Shown here one piece after another: positions 16,551 to 24,545 of a stretch of 52,848 nucleotides of DNA. The stretch's first letter is position 1. Every line of letters begins with the position of its first letter. The notes under the pieces are model-generated. The model was not told the DNA's origin. It was given only the letters and a program-made list of their open reading frames with translations, and searched no databases. The stretch covers positions 1 through 52,848 of the forward strand of contig JAJCYF010000108.1 in NCBI GenBank assembly GCA_029263035.1, read 5' to 3'. The DNA is from Actinomycetes bacterium (lineage in GTDB: Bacteria; Actinomycetota; CADDZG01; JAHWKV01). The position numbers were made by a program, and so were the translations under genes.

Positions 16551-17110
16551 TGGCGCTGGCGAATCCCCATGAGCTAGACCTGAGCCGGGTGGACCTGGTC
16601 ACCATGCGCCGGCGGCACGTACGCCAGGTGATGAGGATCGAGGCCCAGGTGTATCCCCGGCCGTGGAGCTCGGCACTGTTTCTGCAGGAGATCGTGCGCC
16701 GGGCGGATCGGATCTACCTGGCCGCCCGCTACGAGGGCGACGTCGTGGGGTACGGGGGGCTGATCACTTCCGGGCTGGAGGCCCACATAACCACCATCGC
16801 GGTCGACCCGGCCTACCACCGGACAGGGGTCGGGACCAAGCTGATGATCGGGCTGCTGGACGCGGCCATCGATCGGGGAGCGCGGACGTTGTCGCTGGAG
16901 GTCCGCCGCTCCAACTACGCGGCACAGAACATGTATGAGAAGTTCGGGTTCAGGCCGGTGGGTCTAAGGCCCGGCTACTACGTGGAGACCGGTGAGGACG
17001 CGATAGTCATGTGGGTGGACCAGACCGACGGCCCCGAATACGCCGAGCTGCTCAACCGGATGCGGCACAAGCTTGCCTCAAGGGGAAGAAGGGAGAACGC
17101 CGGTGGCTAG
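16547..17110 (+). CDS. rimI: Ribosomal-protein-alanine N-acetyltransferase RimI
   Basis: GNAT acetyltransferase; RimI acetylates the N-terminus of ribosomal protein S18 in E. coli and may act more widely in actinobacteria. 187 residues. The acetyl-CoA loop is VDPAYHRTGVGTKLM, and LEVRRSNYAAQNMYEKFGF is the typical C-terminal motif. Starts in ATGATG at the tsaB stop (16547 or 16550). Conserved neighbour of tsaB and tsaD. Confidence 0.94.
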   Translation: MMALANPHELDLSRVDLVTMRRRHVRQVMRIEAQVYPRPWSSALFLQEIVRRADRIYLAARYEGDVVGYGGLITSGLEAHITTIAVDPAYHRTGVGTKLMIGLLDAAIDRGARTLSLEVRRSNYAAQNMYEKFGFRPVGLRPGYYVETGEDAIVMWVDQTDGPEYAELLNRMRHKLASRGRRENAGG

Positions 17111-18236
17111 AGAGGTTTCACCCCCGTCGGTCGACGTTCCCAAGGTGGACATCCCCGGCATTGCCGATGTCACTCCCGAGATGATCATCCAGACCGAAAC
17201 CGAGATCGAAGAGCTGGTCAAGTTTGACGAGCAGACCCTCATCCTCGGCATTGAGACCTCGTGCGACGAAACCGGTGTCGCCATCCTGCGGGGCGGGGAC
17301 CAGGTGCTGGCCAACATCATCTCGTCCTCGGCAGACCTGCACAGCAAGTACGGAGGAGTGGTCCCTGAGGACGCCTCCCGGGCCCACGTGCAGGCGATGA
17401 ACCCGGCAATCGCCGAGGCCCTCCGCAAGGCGGACGTCACCCTGTGGGACATGTCGGCCATTGCGGTGACCGTCGGCCCCGGCCTGGTCGGCTCGTTGAT
17501 CGTGGGCGTGGCGGCGGCCAAGGCGCTGGCGTCGGTGCTGGAGGTTCCCCTGCTGGGGATCAACCACCTGGAAGCCCACATCTACGCCAATTTTCTGGAG
17601 CACCCGGATTTCGCACCGCCGTGTATCGGGCTGATCGTCTCCGGGGGCCACACCCTGCTGGTGCACATGCCGGCCCACGGGTTGTACGAGGTTCTGGGTG
17701 AGACCCTGGACGACGCGGCCGGTGAGGCCTTCGACAAGATCGCCCGTTATCTCGGGATCGGCTACCCGGGCGGGCCGGCCATCGACCAGATGGCGCTGGG
17801 CGGAAGCAAGCGGGCCATCAAGTTCCCCCGGGCGATGATGAAGAAGGGGTACGACTTCTCCTTCTCCGGCCTCAAGACCTCGGTACGGGACTACATCCGC
17901 AAGCAGGAGGAGGCGGGCAACGAGATCAACCTGGCCGATGTGTGCGCCTCCTTCCAGGAGGCCGTGGTGGAGGTCCAGGTCCACAAGACGATCAAGGCGG
18001 CCCAGGAGTACAACGTGACGAACGTGTTCGTCTCCGGCGGCGTAGCGGCCAACTCACGCCTTCGAGAGTTGATGGGGGCGTTCTGCGAGGAGAACGACCT
18101 GCGCCTGTTCTACCCGTCGCCGGTTTACTGCACCGACAACGCGGCGATGGTGGCCTGCTGCGGCCACTACCGGTTCCAGCGGGGCATCCGCGCCGACCCG
18201 AACATCGAGCCGGATCCGAACCTGCACCTGGCCTAG
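17103..18236 (+). CDS. tsaD: tRNA N6-threonylcarbamoyladenosine transferase TsaD
   Basis: Transfers threonylcarbamoyl from the AMP adduct to A37 of tRNA. 377 residues. The conserved core begins at LILGIETSCDETGVAIL, with VVPEDASRAHVQAMNP, GINHLEAHIYANF, IVSGGHTLL, GGVAANSRLRE and the metal-ligand motif YCTDNAAM. The GTG at 17103 overlaps rimI by eight bases. It adds about 45 residues before the core, with no internal start close to the usual position. Convergent four-base overlap with the next gene. Confidence 0.96.
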   Translation: MAREVSPPSVDVPKVDIPGIADVTPEMIIQTETEIEELVKFDEQTLILGIETSCDETGVAILRGGDQVLANIISSSADLHSKYGGVVPEDASRAHVQAMNPAIAEALRKADVTLWDMSAIAVTVGPGLVGSLIVGVAAAKALASVLEVPLLGINHLEAHIYANFLEHPDFAPPCIGLIVSGGHTLLVHMPAHGLYEVLGETLDDAAGEAFDKIARYLGIGYPGGPAIDQMALGGSKRAIKFPRAMMKKGYDFSFSGLKTSVRDYIRKQEEAGNEINLADVCASFQEAVVEVQVHKTIKAAQEYNVTNVFVSGGVAANSRLRELMGAFCEENDLRLFYPSPVYCTDNAAMVACCGHYRFQRGIRADPNIEPDPNLHLA

Positions 18237-18859
18237 GCGGTAAAGCCAGCCGGGAGGCGCTCCATCATCACATCGGCGTTCGAGTAGCCGATCGTCAGAA
18301 GGTGGCCCTGGTCGCCCATCCGGGCGATCACCGTCGGAAAGCTCGTGATGCCCCACTCCCGGGCCACCGTGAAGTCGGCCCATGCCGCATCCCGGAACTC
18401 CTCGGAGTCGAACGCAGTCCGGAGCCGTTCCCCGTCGGCCCCGACCTCCTCGGCCAGGACAAGCAGCGTCTCCAGGCCGGTGGTGATGATCCCCTCGGCG
18501 TAGAAGGCCTTCTGGATCCGCTTGAAAAGCGGCCACGCCCTGGGCTCGTCGAACAGCCGTACCAGCGCGATCGCCCGGCAGGCCGGCTCGGTGTCGTACA
18601 GGAAGTCCCGGCGGGCGACCGTCGACAGGTCGAACGGCTGACCGGTGGCCTGCTCGATCAGGGTCCACTCGTGTTCGAGGTGGCCCGCCAGCTCGTCGTC
18701 CATCTGCCGGGCGTTGGGGCCCGGCCTTAAGCCCCCGGTGATCACCCGGAAACCGGCTTCGGGGAGGCGGCGCTGCAACTCGTCCAGCTGGGGGGCGATG
18801 CCCCAGCACCACGAACACATCGGGTCCCCGACGTAAATGATCTCCCGTTCCGTCTCCAC
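18233..18859 (-). CDS. DsbA-family thioredoxin-fold protein (FrnE-like)
   Basis: Predicted thiol-disulfide oxidoreductase. 208 residues with C15-S-W-C18 in DPMCSWCWG and the late cis-proline motif SFPTVIA. There is no signal peptide, so it is a cytosolic FrnE/YjbH-like member rather than an exported DsbA. Its substrate is not predictable. The GTG start lies six bases after TATCTT, consistent with a leaderless mRNA. Convergent with tsaD. Confidence 0.9.
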   Translation of the reverse strand: METEREIIYVGDPMCSWCWGIAPQLDELQRRLPEAGFRVITGGLRPGPNARQMDDELAGHLEHEWTLIEQATGQPFDLSTVARRDFLYDTEPACRAIALVRLFDEPRAWPLFKRIQKAFYAEGIITTGLETLLVLAEEVGADGERLRTAFDSEEFRDAAWADFTVAREWGITSFPTVIARMGDQGHLLTIGYSNADVMMERLPAGFTA

Positions 18860-18865
18860 CCGCCC

Positions 18866-18871
18866 AAGATA
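18866..18871 (-). promoter_or_regulatory. Candidate -10 (TATCTT) for the leaderless FrnE-like gene
   Basis: On the minus strand TATCTT is followed by six bases and the GTG at 18859. Confidence 0.45.
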
Positions 18872-18933
18872 CCGGTACGGAGGAGACTAGGGATTTTGCT
18901 ACGATCGTCGCCCATCACTCAGGAGAAGAGATT

Positions 18934-19083
18934 TTGACCAAAGGGCTTGTGAAACGGCTTCTGCCGGTGGTGCTTGCACTGGGCCTGGCGGCAGGCTGTG
19001 CGCGCGGCGACAACCCCGTTCTGGAGGGCACCCCGCCGCAGAGCAGTCCGAGCGTGTCCGCAACCGCCTCACCGAGCCCGTAG
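18934..19083 (+). CDS. Small lipoprotein (49 aa)
   Basis: A short gene with a TTG start and a good ribosome-binding site (AGGAG, eight bases upstream). The peptide has a basic N-terminus, a hydrophobic stretch (LLPVVLALGLAAG) and a lipobox ending at C22 (LAAGC), followed by only ~27 Pro/Ser/Thr-rich residues. A TACGAT hexamer at 18900-18905 could be its -10. The mature part is too short for a folded domain. It lies 17 bases before the nSTAND-like gene and may be co-transcribed with it. Confidence 0.7.
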   Translation: MTKGLVKRLLPVVLALGLAAGCARGDNPVLEGTPPQSSPSVSATASPSP

Positions 19084-19100
19084 GGCTGCGCAGGGTCGGC

Positions 19101-20183
19101 TTGCGAACCGAGGATGCCGTCGGGGCGCCCACACCGGCTGCGGAACCCGTCTGCCCCTACCGCGGGCCGGGCGTCTTCCAGACCGAAGACGCCGGCTGGT
19201 TCTTCGGCCGGACGAAGATGGTCGGGCAGCTTGTCTCCCGTCTGCAGGACCGGACAACACTGGTGATTGCCGGGCCCTCGAAGTGCGGCAAGTCGTCGGT
19301 GGTCAGGGCGGGTCTTCTGCCGGCGCTGGCCCGGGATGATCTCCCCGGCAGCCGCGACTGGCCCCAAAGCGTTTTTGTCCCGGGCTCGCACCCACTTGAC
19401 GCTCTCTGGGGTGCCCTCGGCCGGATCTCGCGGGAACCTCTTCCCGACATCTTCTCGTTGGAGGAGGCGCCCGGAACGGCGGCCAAGCGTTATGTCCCGG
19501 AGGGAGTCCTGTGCGTCGACCAGTTCGAAACCCTGTTCACCGCAGCCTCCGACCCGGCCGAGCGGGGAGCCTTCCTCAGCGTCCTCGAAGCGCTCCATTC
19601 CGAGCAGAGCCCGCGGTTCCGCTTGGTCCTGTGTATCTGCACCGACTCCTACGGGGCCTGTTCGAGCATTCCATGGCTGGCCTCGGTCATCAGCGACAAC
19701 CACGTGCTGGTCGGACGGCCGTCCACGGAGGAGCTGCGGGAGGTAATTGAGGGGCCCGCAGGAAGGGGAGGGCTGCGCCTGGAGGAGGGGTTGGCGGACC
19801 GGATGCTGGACGATGCCGGTGGCGACCCGGCCCCCCTGGCGGCTCTTTCGGAGGTCCTTAGACAAACCTGGAACCTGCGGAAGGGCCGCATCCTGACTGT
19901 GGAGGGCTACGAGCGGGCACGCGAGCCTCTCGGGGAGGCCGCCCACGCGGTGCCTCCGGCGATACAGGAGGTCCCGCAACGAGCCCCGGCACCCGAACGG
20001 CAGGCAAGCCGGCGACCGGCGGCAGCACCGCAGCCGCCCGGCGGTCCGGCCCCCCGTTCCCCCAGACAGGCGCCGGGCGAAGAGGGCATCGACCCGGCAA
20101 ACCCGGCGACCCCGATATTGGTGGCACTGCTCCTGCTGGCGGTGCTGGCGTCGGCGGCACTGGCGATACTGCTCACCCGGTGA
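19101..20183 (+). CDS. nSTAND-like NTPase with C-terminal membrane anchor
   Basis: A 360-residue protein whose residues ~15-275 match the NTPase core of nSTAND proteins: CPYRGPGVFQTEDAGWFFGR, Walker A GPSKCGKSSVVRAGLLPAL, Walker B VLCVDQFETLFT and REVIEGPAGRGGL. STAND proteins normally carry an N-terminal effector and C-terminal WD40 or TPR sensor repeats; both are missing. Instead a Pro/Ala/Arg-rich linker leads to one C-terminal helix (ILVALLLLAVLASAALAILLTR). The usual LRADFYG after Walker B reads CTDSYGA, losing its arginine. TTG start, no clear ribosome-binding site. Function unknown. Confidence 0.8.
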   Translation: MRTEDAVGAPTPAAEPVCPYRGPGVFQTEDAGWFFGRTKMVGQLVSRLQDRTTLVIAGPSKCGKSSVVRAGLLPALARDDLPGSRDWPQSVFVPGSHPLDALWGALGRISREPLPDIFSLEEAPGTAAKRYVPEGVLCVDQFETLFTAASDPAERGAFLSVLEALHSEQSPRFRLVLCICTDSYGACSSIPWLASVISDNHVLVGRPSTEELREVIEGPAGRGGLRLEEGLADRMLDDAGGDPAPLAALSEVLRQTWNLRKGRILTVEGYERAREPLGEAAHAVPPAIQEVPQRAPAPERQASRRPAAAPQPPGGPAPRSPRQAPGEEGIDPANPATPILVALLLLAVLASAALAILLTR

Positions 20184-20187
20184 GGCA

Positions 20188-20214
20188 TTAGCACTCACGG
20201 TCCTAGAGTGCTAA
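20188..20214 (+). promoter_or_regulatory. CIRCE element (HrcA operator) before groES
   Basis: TTAGCACTC (20188-20196), a nine-base spacer, and GAGTGCTAA (20206-20214): an exact match to the CIRCE consensus with no mismatch in either arm. HrcA represses heat-shock genes through this site. hrcA is not in the window. Confidence 0.97.
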
Positions 20215-20274
20215 TCTGACAGCGAGCGAGTTTCCGTCCGCTCCTGAGCCGATTTAGCCATAGGAGGTTTTTTT

Positions 20275-20559
20275 ATGGGTCTCAAGCCACTGGGAGATCG
20301 CGTACTTATCAAGATTGAAGAGTCGGAGAATGCGCTTCCGTCGGGTCTGGTAATTCCGGACACCGCCAAGGAGAAGCCGCAGGAGGGCACCGTCGTTGCA
20401 GTCGGACCGGGCTCCTACCAGGATGGGACTCGTGTTCCCCTCGACGTCAAGGAAGGCGACCGTGTGCTGTTCTCCAAGTACGGGGGCACCGAGGTCAAGG
20501 TCGGCGGCGAAGAGTTCATGATGCTGAACGAGCGCGACGTACTCGCCATCGTCAGCTAA
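20275..20559 (+). CDS. groES: Co-chaperonin GroES
   Basis: Heptameric lid of the GroEL chamber. 94 residues with LKPLGDRVLIKIEE, the mobile loop (ENALPSGLVIPDTAKEKPQ), VKEGDRVLFSKYGGTEVK and EEFMMLNERDVLAIV. GGAGG lies about seven bases before the ATG. Controlled by the perfect CIRCE upstream. A terminator follows directly and no groEL is present, although groES-groEL is the usual actinobacterial order. Confidence 0.97.
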   Translation: MGLKPLGDRVLIKIEESENALPSGLVIPDTAKEKPQEGTVVAVGPGSYQDGTRVPLDVKEGDRVLFSKYGGTEVKVGGEEFMMLNERDVLAIVS

Positions 20560-20572
20560 CAAGGTTTGATTC

Positions 20573-20601
20573 AAAAACCCCGCCTAAGGGCGGGGTTTTT
20601 T
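20573..20601. terminator. Bidirectional terminator between groES and the M23 gene
   Basis: AAAAA-CCCCGCC-TAAG-GGCGGGG-TTTTTT: a 7-bp GC stem flanked by A and T runs that work on both strands. It ends groES and the convergent M23 peptidase gene. Confidence 0.92.
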
Positions 20602-20621
20602 AATGCCCGGAACAGCGGTGG

Positions 20622-21764
20622 CTACAGGTAGTTTGCCGGGTTGCGGGGCGTTCCGTTCACCCGGACCTCGAAATGAAGGTGGGGCCCGGTGCAGCTGCCC
20701 GAGCATCCGACCGAGCCCAGCCGCTGGCCCTGCGAAACCTTGCCGCCGCTGACCGACTTGCGGCTCATGTGGGCGTAGAGGGTGACGACGCCGCCGCCGT
20801 GGTCGACCAGCGTGCAGGTCCCGTACCCGCTTCCGCAGGACACTCCCAGAATGGTCCCGGCCTTGACGGCACGGATGGGATCGCCGGTTCTTCCGGCCAT
20901 GTCCACCCCGGTGTGGGCCCGTCCCCAGCGCCGCCCGAAGGGTGAGGTGATCTTACCGGCAACCGGCCGGACGAAACCCGAGGATGAAGCAGCGCCGCCT
21001 TCACCGGCCGACGTGCTCCCCCCGCTGGACGAACTGCTCCGGCGCAGCGCTGCTTCCAGGTTCGAGCTGTCACGCTCAAGACCGTCGACGTGGGCCTGCG
21101 TCGCCGCAATCTCCTTCTGCACGCTGGCCAGCGCCTGGGCCTTCTCCCGGCGGGCGGAGTCGGCGAGCTCCTTGCGGGACCTCAGCCACTCCTTCTGGGC
21201 GGTGAGGCTTCCTTTGATCTCGTTGAGGCTGTCCTGCTTCTCCTGCAACTCGGCCCTTAGCCGCGAGGTGTCCACGATGATCTTGGAGTCCTGCTCCGAG
21301 GACTTCTCCATCAAAAACTGCACCCGGGTGAGCTCCACTATGGAGTCCACGGAGAACAGCATGGCCACCGATTCCGCCGGTCCCTGCACGTAGAGGCGCT
21401 TGGCGCGGGCATTCGATGCGTCGGCCGCCTGCTTGAACCGGGCCTGGACCTGGTCGATCTGCGCCTGCATGGTGCGGATGTCCGACTCCAACGACGAGAT
21501 GTCGTGCTCGCCGGTAACGATCTGCCGGTTCAGTTCGGCCACCTGCTTGTCCAGATTGCCGACCTCTTTGGCGATCTCCGCCTCCTTACCCTTAGCTGCC
21601 GCAAGACGCTTTTTGGTCTCTGCGATCTGGGCTTTGGTGGCTTTGAGTTTTTCGGATTCGCTGGCGGCATGTGTGGGGAACGCGGTGATGGTGCTGACCA
21701 AAGTGGCGATCAGCACAAGCGTTATCAAGCGGGCGGTGCGGGAGTTGGGGGGATGCATCTGCAA
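20622..21764 (-). CDS. Secreted coiled-coil M23 (LytM) peptidase, second copy
   Basis: Predicted peptidoglycan endopeptidase of EnvC/RipC design. 380 residues: signal peptide (LITLVLIATLVSTITAFPTHA), a coiled coil (about 38-235) rich in Lys, Glu, Gln and Ala, a Ser/Gly linker, and a LytM domain with HTGVDMAG, LYAHMS and HLHFEV intact. Starts are TTG 21764 or ATG 21758; the latter follows TAGGTT by eight bases and may be the leaderless start. Same overall layout as the peptidase at 1754-2872, though the domains differ in detail. Confidence 0.93.
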   Translation of the reverse strand: MQMHPPNSRTARLITLVLIATLVSTITAFPTHAASESEKLKATKAQIAETKKRLAAAKGKEAEIAKEVGNLDKQVAELNRQIVTGEHDISSLESDIRTMQAQIDQVQARFKQAADASNARAKRLYVQGPAESVAMLFSVDSIVELTRVQFLMEKSSEQDSKIIVDTSRLRAELQEKQDSLNEIKGSLTAQKEWLRSRKELADSARREKAQALASVQKEIAATQAHVDGLERDSSNLEAALRRSSSSSGGSTSAGEGGAASSSGFVRPVAGKITSPFGRRWGRAHTGVDMAGRTGDPIRAVKAGTILGVSCGSGYGTCTLVDHGGGVVTLYAHMSRKSVSGGKVSQGQRLGSVGCSGSCTGPHLHFEVRVNGTPRNPANYL

Positions 21765-21853
21765 GAAACCTAGGCGGGGGCGCGCGCAGTGTCAAGTTTC
21801 GCGAGTGGAAATCGCTCATCGCCGGGGTCGTTCGCCACCGCCATTTTCCCCGC

Positions 21854-21886
21854 TTGCCCCAAGCCGTCGAGTCAGTGGTATATATC
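21854..21886 (+). promoter_or_regulatory. Candidate guaB3 promoter
   Basis: TTGCCC (21854-21859) and TATATA/TATATC (21879-21886) form a possible -35/-10 pair with a 19-base spacer, slightly long. It lies in the 170-bp gap between the divergent M23 gene and guaB3. Confidence 0.35.
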
Positions 21887-21934
21887 TAGATCGGCCGCGA
21901 ACGGTGGCGGCCCCCAGAGATTGGAACCCATACC

Positions 21935-23095
21935 TTGGATTCGGTTATTGGCATTGGCAAGTCGGCCCGCCAGGCCTATGGATTCGATGACATTGCAATC
22001 GTCCCTTCCCGCCGCACCCGGGACCCTGATGACGTGGACATCTCCTGGGAAATCGACGCCTACCGATTCGACCTTCCTCTTATGGCTTCGGCCATGGACG
22101 CGGTGGTATCCCCGGCAAGCGCCGTGACCATCGGCAAGCTGGGCGGCCTGGCCGTGCTCAACCTCGAGGGCCTTCACAGCCGCTACGAGGACGCCGACGC
22201 CGTGCTTCAGGAGATCTCGGAACTTCCGACCGCCGCAGCGACCGCCCGGATGCAGGAGCTGTACCAGCAGCCGGTCAAAGAGGACCTGATGGCCAGGGCG
22301 ATCTCCGAGATCAAAGCCGGAGGCGTCACCGCAGCCGCCAGCCTCACCCCCCAGAAGGTGCGGGAGTACGCCCACATCGTCGTCGAGGCGGATCTGGACA
22401 TCCTGGTGATCCAGGGGACCGTTGTGTCGGCCGAGCACATGTCGACCCAGACCGAACCGCTGAACCTAAAGGAGTTCATCGCCACCTTTGACCTGCCGGT
22501 CATCGTCGGCGGGTGCGCCTCCTACCAGCCGGCGCTCCACCTGATGCGGACCGGCGCCATCGGCATCCTGGTCGGGGTTGGACCCGGCGCTGCGTGCACC
22601 TCACGCCAGGTGCTGGGCATCGGCGTGCCGCAGGCAACTGCCATCGCCGACGCAGCCGGCGCCCGCATGCGCCACCTGGACGAGACCGGCCGCTACGTGC
22701 AGGTCATCGCCGACGGAGGTATGCGCACCGGCGGCGACATCGCCAAGGCGATCGCCTGCGGAGCCGACGCGGTGATGATCGGGTCTCCGCTGGCCCGGGC
22801 GGTTGAGGCGCCGGGACGGGGCTTCCACTGGGGTATGGCCACCTTCCACTCCGGGCTTCCCCGGGGCGTACGGATCGCCGCACCGCCGCTGGGGACCGCG
22901 CAGCAGATCCTTACCGGCCCGACCAGCCTGAACGACGGGACGATGAACCTGTTCGGGGCCCTTCGTACCTCGATGGCCACGACCGGCTACGAGTCGGTCA
23001 AGGACTTCCAGAAGGCCGAGGTCGTGATCGCTCCGTCGATCAAGACCGAAGGCAAGTTCGCGCAGCAACACCAGGGGATCGTGGACTACACGTAA
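21935..23095 (+). CDS. guaB3: GuaB3-family IMP dehydrogenase-related protein
   Basis: Belongs to the GuaB3 branch of the IMP dehydrogenase/GMP reductase superfamily. 386 residues form one TIM barrel without the two CBS domains of classical IMPDH. The loop GPGAACTSR carries the catalytic-position cysteine C221; VIADGGMRTGGDIAKAIACGADAVMIGS is the phosphate site. The N-terminus (ARQAYGFDDIAIVPSRRTRDPDDV) is diagnostic of GuaB3. In mycobacteria guaB2 precedes guaB3; none is visible here. The exact reaction of GuaB3 proteins is debated. TTG start with a weak ribosome-binding site. Confidence 0.93.
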   Translation: MDSVIGIGKSARQAYGFDDIAIVPSRRTRDPDDVDISWEIDAYRFDLPLMASAMDAVVSPASAVTIGKLGGLAVLNLEGLHSRYEDADAVLQEISELPTAAATARMQELYQQPVKEDLMARAISEIKAGGVTAAASLTPQKVREYAHIVVEADLDILVIQGTVVSAEHMSTQTEPLNLKEFIATFDLPVIVGGCASYQPALHLMRTGAIGILVGVGPGAACTSRQVLGIGVPQATAIADAAGARMRHLDETGRYVQVIADGGMRTGGDIAKAIACGADAVMIGSPLARAVEAPGRGFHWGMATFHSGLPRGVRIAAPPLGTAQQILTGPTSLNDGTMNLFGALRTSMATTGYESVKDFQKAEVVIAPSIKTEGKFAQQHQGIVDYT

Positions 23096-23109
23096 CCCGG
23101 CATCGCAGA

Positions 23110-23136
23110 GGCGCAGGTCTAGGGTTGACCTGCGCC
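23110..23136. terminator. Perfect 10-bp hairpin between convergent genes
   Basis: GGCGCAGGTC and GACCTGCGCC pair perfectly around a seven-base loop. It covers the stop codon of the minus-strand gene and lies 14 bases after the guaB3 stop. There is no T-run, so it may be a U-less terminator or an mRNA 3' stabiliser. Confidence 0.5.
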
Positions 23137-23847
23137 TGCTACTTGATCGGAGGCCGGCCTCATTCCGGCGGCAACGGCTACCACCTCTTCGTTGTCCAGT
23201 CCGAGGGCACCAACGTGGGCAACTACCCCGGGAGCGATCTGCCAGTAGAGGTGCTTTGCGCCTCCATCACTTTTAATCACGGATCGTACGGCTGGGGCTC
23301 CGGCCAAAGAGGTGTCTTCGGTTGCGCCCATGAACATGGTTGCCCGGATGTGGGATAGGTCCGCCTTGGGCCCCCGAAGGACCGACACGGTCAGGCTCCT
23401 TTCGCCGGGAGGCCGTTCCGCACCCTGAGGTGGTGCCTGGCCGTTTCCGGAAATGAGTTGGCTGGTCAGGCTGTAGCCGGGTCCCGCTGAGCCAATGAAC
23501 GACATCCCGCCCACCGGCGCTCGGACATCGTCCGGCAGAAAGGTGACACTGAGGCCGGAGACATCCAGCAGGCTCACCTTTTTATCCGAAGGCTGTGGTG
23601 TTACGGAGGCGATGCTCGCGGCCCAGGCTTGATCGGGGGACCGTCCCGGGACTTCGCCCCCAAGTAGGACACCGGCTGAAGCCAGGCAGAGGACGGCGGC
23701 CACAGTGACTGCGAAGCGTGCCCTGTATGACAACTGCGGTGACTTCGGTGTGGTAATGATCCTCTCCGCAAACCCCGCCGGCAGCTGAACATCCCGGACG
23801 GCTGCGGTCATGGCGCTGCGAACCTGCGATTCGAAAGTGGCGGTCAC
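23119..23847 (-). CDS. Putative membrane anti-sigma or sigma-linked protein
   Basis: A 242-residue protein coupled to the ECF sigma gene by a GTGA overlap; AGGAG lies six bases before the GTG. It has a cytosolic N-terminus (~1-43), one membrane helix (ARFAVTVAAVLCLASAGVLLGG) and an external domain of ~170 residues. This topology suits a membrane anti-sigma factor, but I see no zinc-type anti-sigma motif (HxxxCxxC) in the short cytosolic part. An upstream extension of the frame overlaps the sigma gene and is not used. Role inferred from context only. Confidence 0.75.
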   Translation of the reverse strand: MTATFESQVRSAMTAAVRDVQLPAGFAERIITTPKSPQLSYRARFAVTVAAVLCLASAGVLLGGEVPGRSPDQAWAASIASVTPQPSDKKVSLLDVSGLSVTFLPDDVRAPVGGMSFIGSAGPGYSLTSQLISGNGQAPPQGAERPPGERSLTVSVLRGPKADLSHIRATMFMGATEDTSLAGAPAVRSVIKSDGGAKHLYWQIAPGVVAHVGALGLDNEEVVAVAAGMRPASDQVAGAGQP

Positions 23848-24401
23848 GATGTACTCCTGACGTTTTGGTCGATCAGGTTTGCCGGTGAACTCTTCAGGTT
23901 GTAGCCGGAGAGCCCTGACGAGATCCTGAGCTTTTCCAGACCCCGTGAAGCCCGGCTCTTCACTGTGCCCGGAGAACATTTCAACAACGAGGCAACCTCG
24001 GCTTCCGGCAGGTCGCAGTAATACCGCAGGACCAGCACCGCCCTTTGTTGCGCGGGGATTGTTGCGAGCGCCCTCACCAGATCGCCACGAATATCCACCT
24101 GTTCGTTCTTGCCGGCCAGGCCGTCCGGCGGCCGGCGGTCGACGTCGTCAGAGGCAACCCGGGGTCTGCTCCTGGTCTTTCTCCACCGAGAGGTGGCCGA
24201 GTTCACCAGAATCCGGCGAACGTAGGCTTCGGGATGATCGGCTGCATGGATCTTGCTCCAGTTTTTGTATGCTTTCTCATAAGCCACCTGAACTAGATCC
24301 TCAGCGTCTGCGGCGTTGCCCGCAAGAAGAACCGAAGTTCGCAAGAGGCGGGTTCCGGTCGTCTGGACGAACTCGGAGAAGGCTGCGTCGTCTGATTTCA
24401 A
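23844..24401 (-). CDS. ECF RNA polymerase sigma factor (SigE family)
   Basis: Alternative sigma factor. 185 residues: region 2 (AAFSEFVQTTGTRLLRTSVLLAG, DAEDLVQVAYEKAYKNW, HPEAYVRRILVNSATSRWRK) and region 4 (LATIPAQQRAVLVLRYYCDLPEAEVASLL, PGTVKSRASRGLEKLR). The open frame extends far upstream antisense to guaA, but the real start is TTG 24401, with AGGAAGGA at the right distance. It is divergent from guaA. The coupled downstream gene is the likely regulator or target. Confidence 0.93.
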   Translation of the reverse strand: MKSDDAAFSEFVQTTGTRLLRTSVLLAGNAADAEDLVQVAYEKAYKNWSKIHAADHPEAYVRRILVNSATSRWRKTRSRPRVASDDVDRRPPDGLAGKNEQVDIRGDLVRALATIPAQQRAVLVLRYYCDLPEAEVASLLKCSPGTVKSRASRGLEKLRISSGLSGYNLKSSPANLIDQNVRSTS

Positions 24402-24531
24402 ACCGTTCCTTCCTGCTGGCTGGTTGTCGGAGGTTTCGTTCCTTGGCCGGCCTTGGCTGGTTACCTCCATGAACGCCCGGTTGGCGGATAAGGTTCCACG
24501 GGATCGAAACGCCTCTCCGGCGGGGGAGCGG

Positions 24532-24537
24532 TATCCT
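24532..24537 (+). promoter_or_regulatory. Candidate -10 (TATCCT) for guaA
   Basis: TATCCT lies eight bases before the guaA ATG, so the transcript would have a leader of zero to about two bases. Confidence 0.4.
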
Positions 24538-24545
24538 TTAGGCAC

